A DNA stretch of 23,693 nucleotides from an uncultured Luteimonas sp. (GTDB taxonomy: Bacteria > Pseudomonadota > Gammaproteobacteria > Xanthomonadales > Xanthomonadaceae), in contig CALLKI010000026.1 of the NCBI GenBank assembly GCA_938008415.1, positions 1 through 23,693 of the forward strand. Direction: 5' to 3'. Below are positions 23,217 to 23,693 of this stretch, piece by piece. Position numbers and translations under genes: made by a program. The stretch's first letter is position 1, and each line of letters starts with the position of its first letter. The notes under the pieces are model-generated. The model ran no database searches, was not told the DNA's origin, and saw nothing but the letters and a program-made list of their open reading frames with translations.

Positions 23217-23558
23217 TTATTTTGCAGTCAACCTACTGACTGTCTCCATGCATTCATGCCCAATCTGACGGATACAGGCCGGAATTGGATTTCCCATCGG
23301 GACTTCCTTCCCATCCACATACATAACCCAACCCAATGCATTTGCCCGACTAATTCTGAAATAATCTTCAGGTATTTCAGGGTCCACATGCGCACCCCCA
23401 TCCTTGTTGGCAACGCTTAGCACCAAATCCATCCTACTAAATGTTCGTACATTAGGTATGCGAATTACGGGCATACTCCACCAATCTGAAAATGGAACCT
23501 GATTAGCCCCGACCCTCAGCCGCCAGTCGCAGGATGTGCGTCGCCCACCGCCGAGCAT
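23217..23558 (-). pseudogene. N-terminally truncated low-GC hypothetical gene
   Basis: An open frame gives up to 113 residues ending at TAA 23217. From about VPFSDWW onward it reads like a conserved protein: SMPVIRIPNVRTFSRMDLVLSVANKDGGAHVDPEIPEDYFRISRANALGW. This segment resembles the C-terminal part of hypothetical proteins I have seen at greater length (about 200 residues). No function is known to me. The first 20 or so residues (LGGGRRTSCDWRLRV) look like read-through from the IS end. The stretch 23217-23505 is clearly poorer in GC and uses many A/T-ending codons, so it was acquired by transfer and then cut by the IS. It stops 10 bp before trpG. Confidence 0.55.
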
Positions 23559-23693
23559 ACGGCCACCTGAAGGCGACGAGGTGGCGTCATGAGCATCAAT
23601 TCCGTGCAGTTCCAGGCTGGCCTGTCCATGGCCGAGTTCATCGCCCGCTACGGCACCGAGGCCAAGTGCTACCGTGCCCTGTACCAGTGGCGT
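23505..23693 (+). mobile_element. Left part of an IS1595-family insertion sequence (truncated by window)
   Basis: A transposase start at 23589 and a composition switch near 23505-23525 suggest the IS left end lies in this interval. The terminal inverted repeat cannot be defined because the right end is outside the window. The insertion appears to have removed the 5' part of the neighbouring minus-strand gene. Confidence 0.55.
23589..23693 (+). CDS. IS1595-family transposase, N-terminal 35 residues
   Basis: ATG 23589 follows a GAGGTGG ribosome binding site and opens a frame that runs off the right edge. The visible residues (VQFQAGLSMAEFIARYGTE, then KCYRALYQWR) match the N-terminus of ISXO2/IS1595-type DDE transposases. 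These continue with a zinc-ribbon (FxCPxC) beyond this point. Only the first 35 codons are available. Confidence 0.7.
   Translation, partial: MSINSVQFQAGLSMAEFIARYGTEAKCYRALYQWR

Overview
The window is GC-rich chromosomal DNA that best fits a member of the Xanthomonadales (Lysobacteraceae, e.g. Lysobacter, Luteimonas, Thermomonas or a relative). The main grounds are a Clp-type CRP homologue, its neighbour speD, a trpG-trpD-trpC cluster nearby, and the pairing of a cystathionine beta-synthase gene with a metB-type gene. The genus cannot be fixed from the sequence alone.

Region 1 (1-6369, minus strand) is accessory surface-polysaccharide DNA. A membrane-anchored protein with a long coiled coil and a C-terminal methyltransferase domain overlaps the start of a giant, internally duplicated glycosyltransferase that runs off the left edge. 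In Xanthomonas the variable LPS/O-antigen locus lies beside metB (between metB and etfA). metB follows directly here, so this is probably the metB-side end of that locus. The pair recalls the WbdD/WbdA chain-length system of E. coli O9a, but with a different domain order.

Region 2 (6580-9579, minus) holds metB/CGL-like and cbs genes, a transsulfuration pair, then a small YdcH/DUF465 gene. Region 3 (9972-12848) holds an exported coiled-coil protein and a DUF4398 lipoprotein (minus), a lone PilU-like ATPase (plus), and maleylacetoacetate isomerase (minus). Region 4 (12921-15614) holds a 2OG-Fe(II) dioxygenase, tRNA-Gln(CUG), rpsI and rplM on the minus strand, and coq7 on the plus strand.

Region 5 (15615-19226) begins with an intergenic array of GC-rich palindromes at about 60-bp intervals. 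Then come speD (minus), the global regulator clp with an overlapping GNAT gene (plus), and a TauE/SafE exporter (plus). Region 6 (19227-23207, minus) is a tryptophan cluster in the order trpG-trpD-ABM monooxygenase-trpC-HAD phosphatase. Related palindromes lie at its 3' end and between trpG and trpD.

Region 7 (23208-23693) is a low-GC truncated hypothetical gene abutting trpG, followed by the start of an IS1595-like transposase gene. This suggests mobile DNA inserted just upstream of trpG.

The most interesting material is the coiled-coil methyltransferase plus duplicated glycosyltransferase pair, the CRISPR-like but probably non-CRISPR palindrome array, and the mobile-element scar at trpG.
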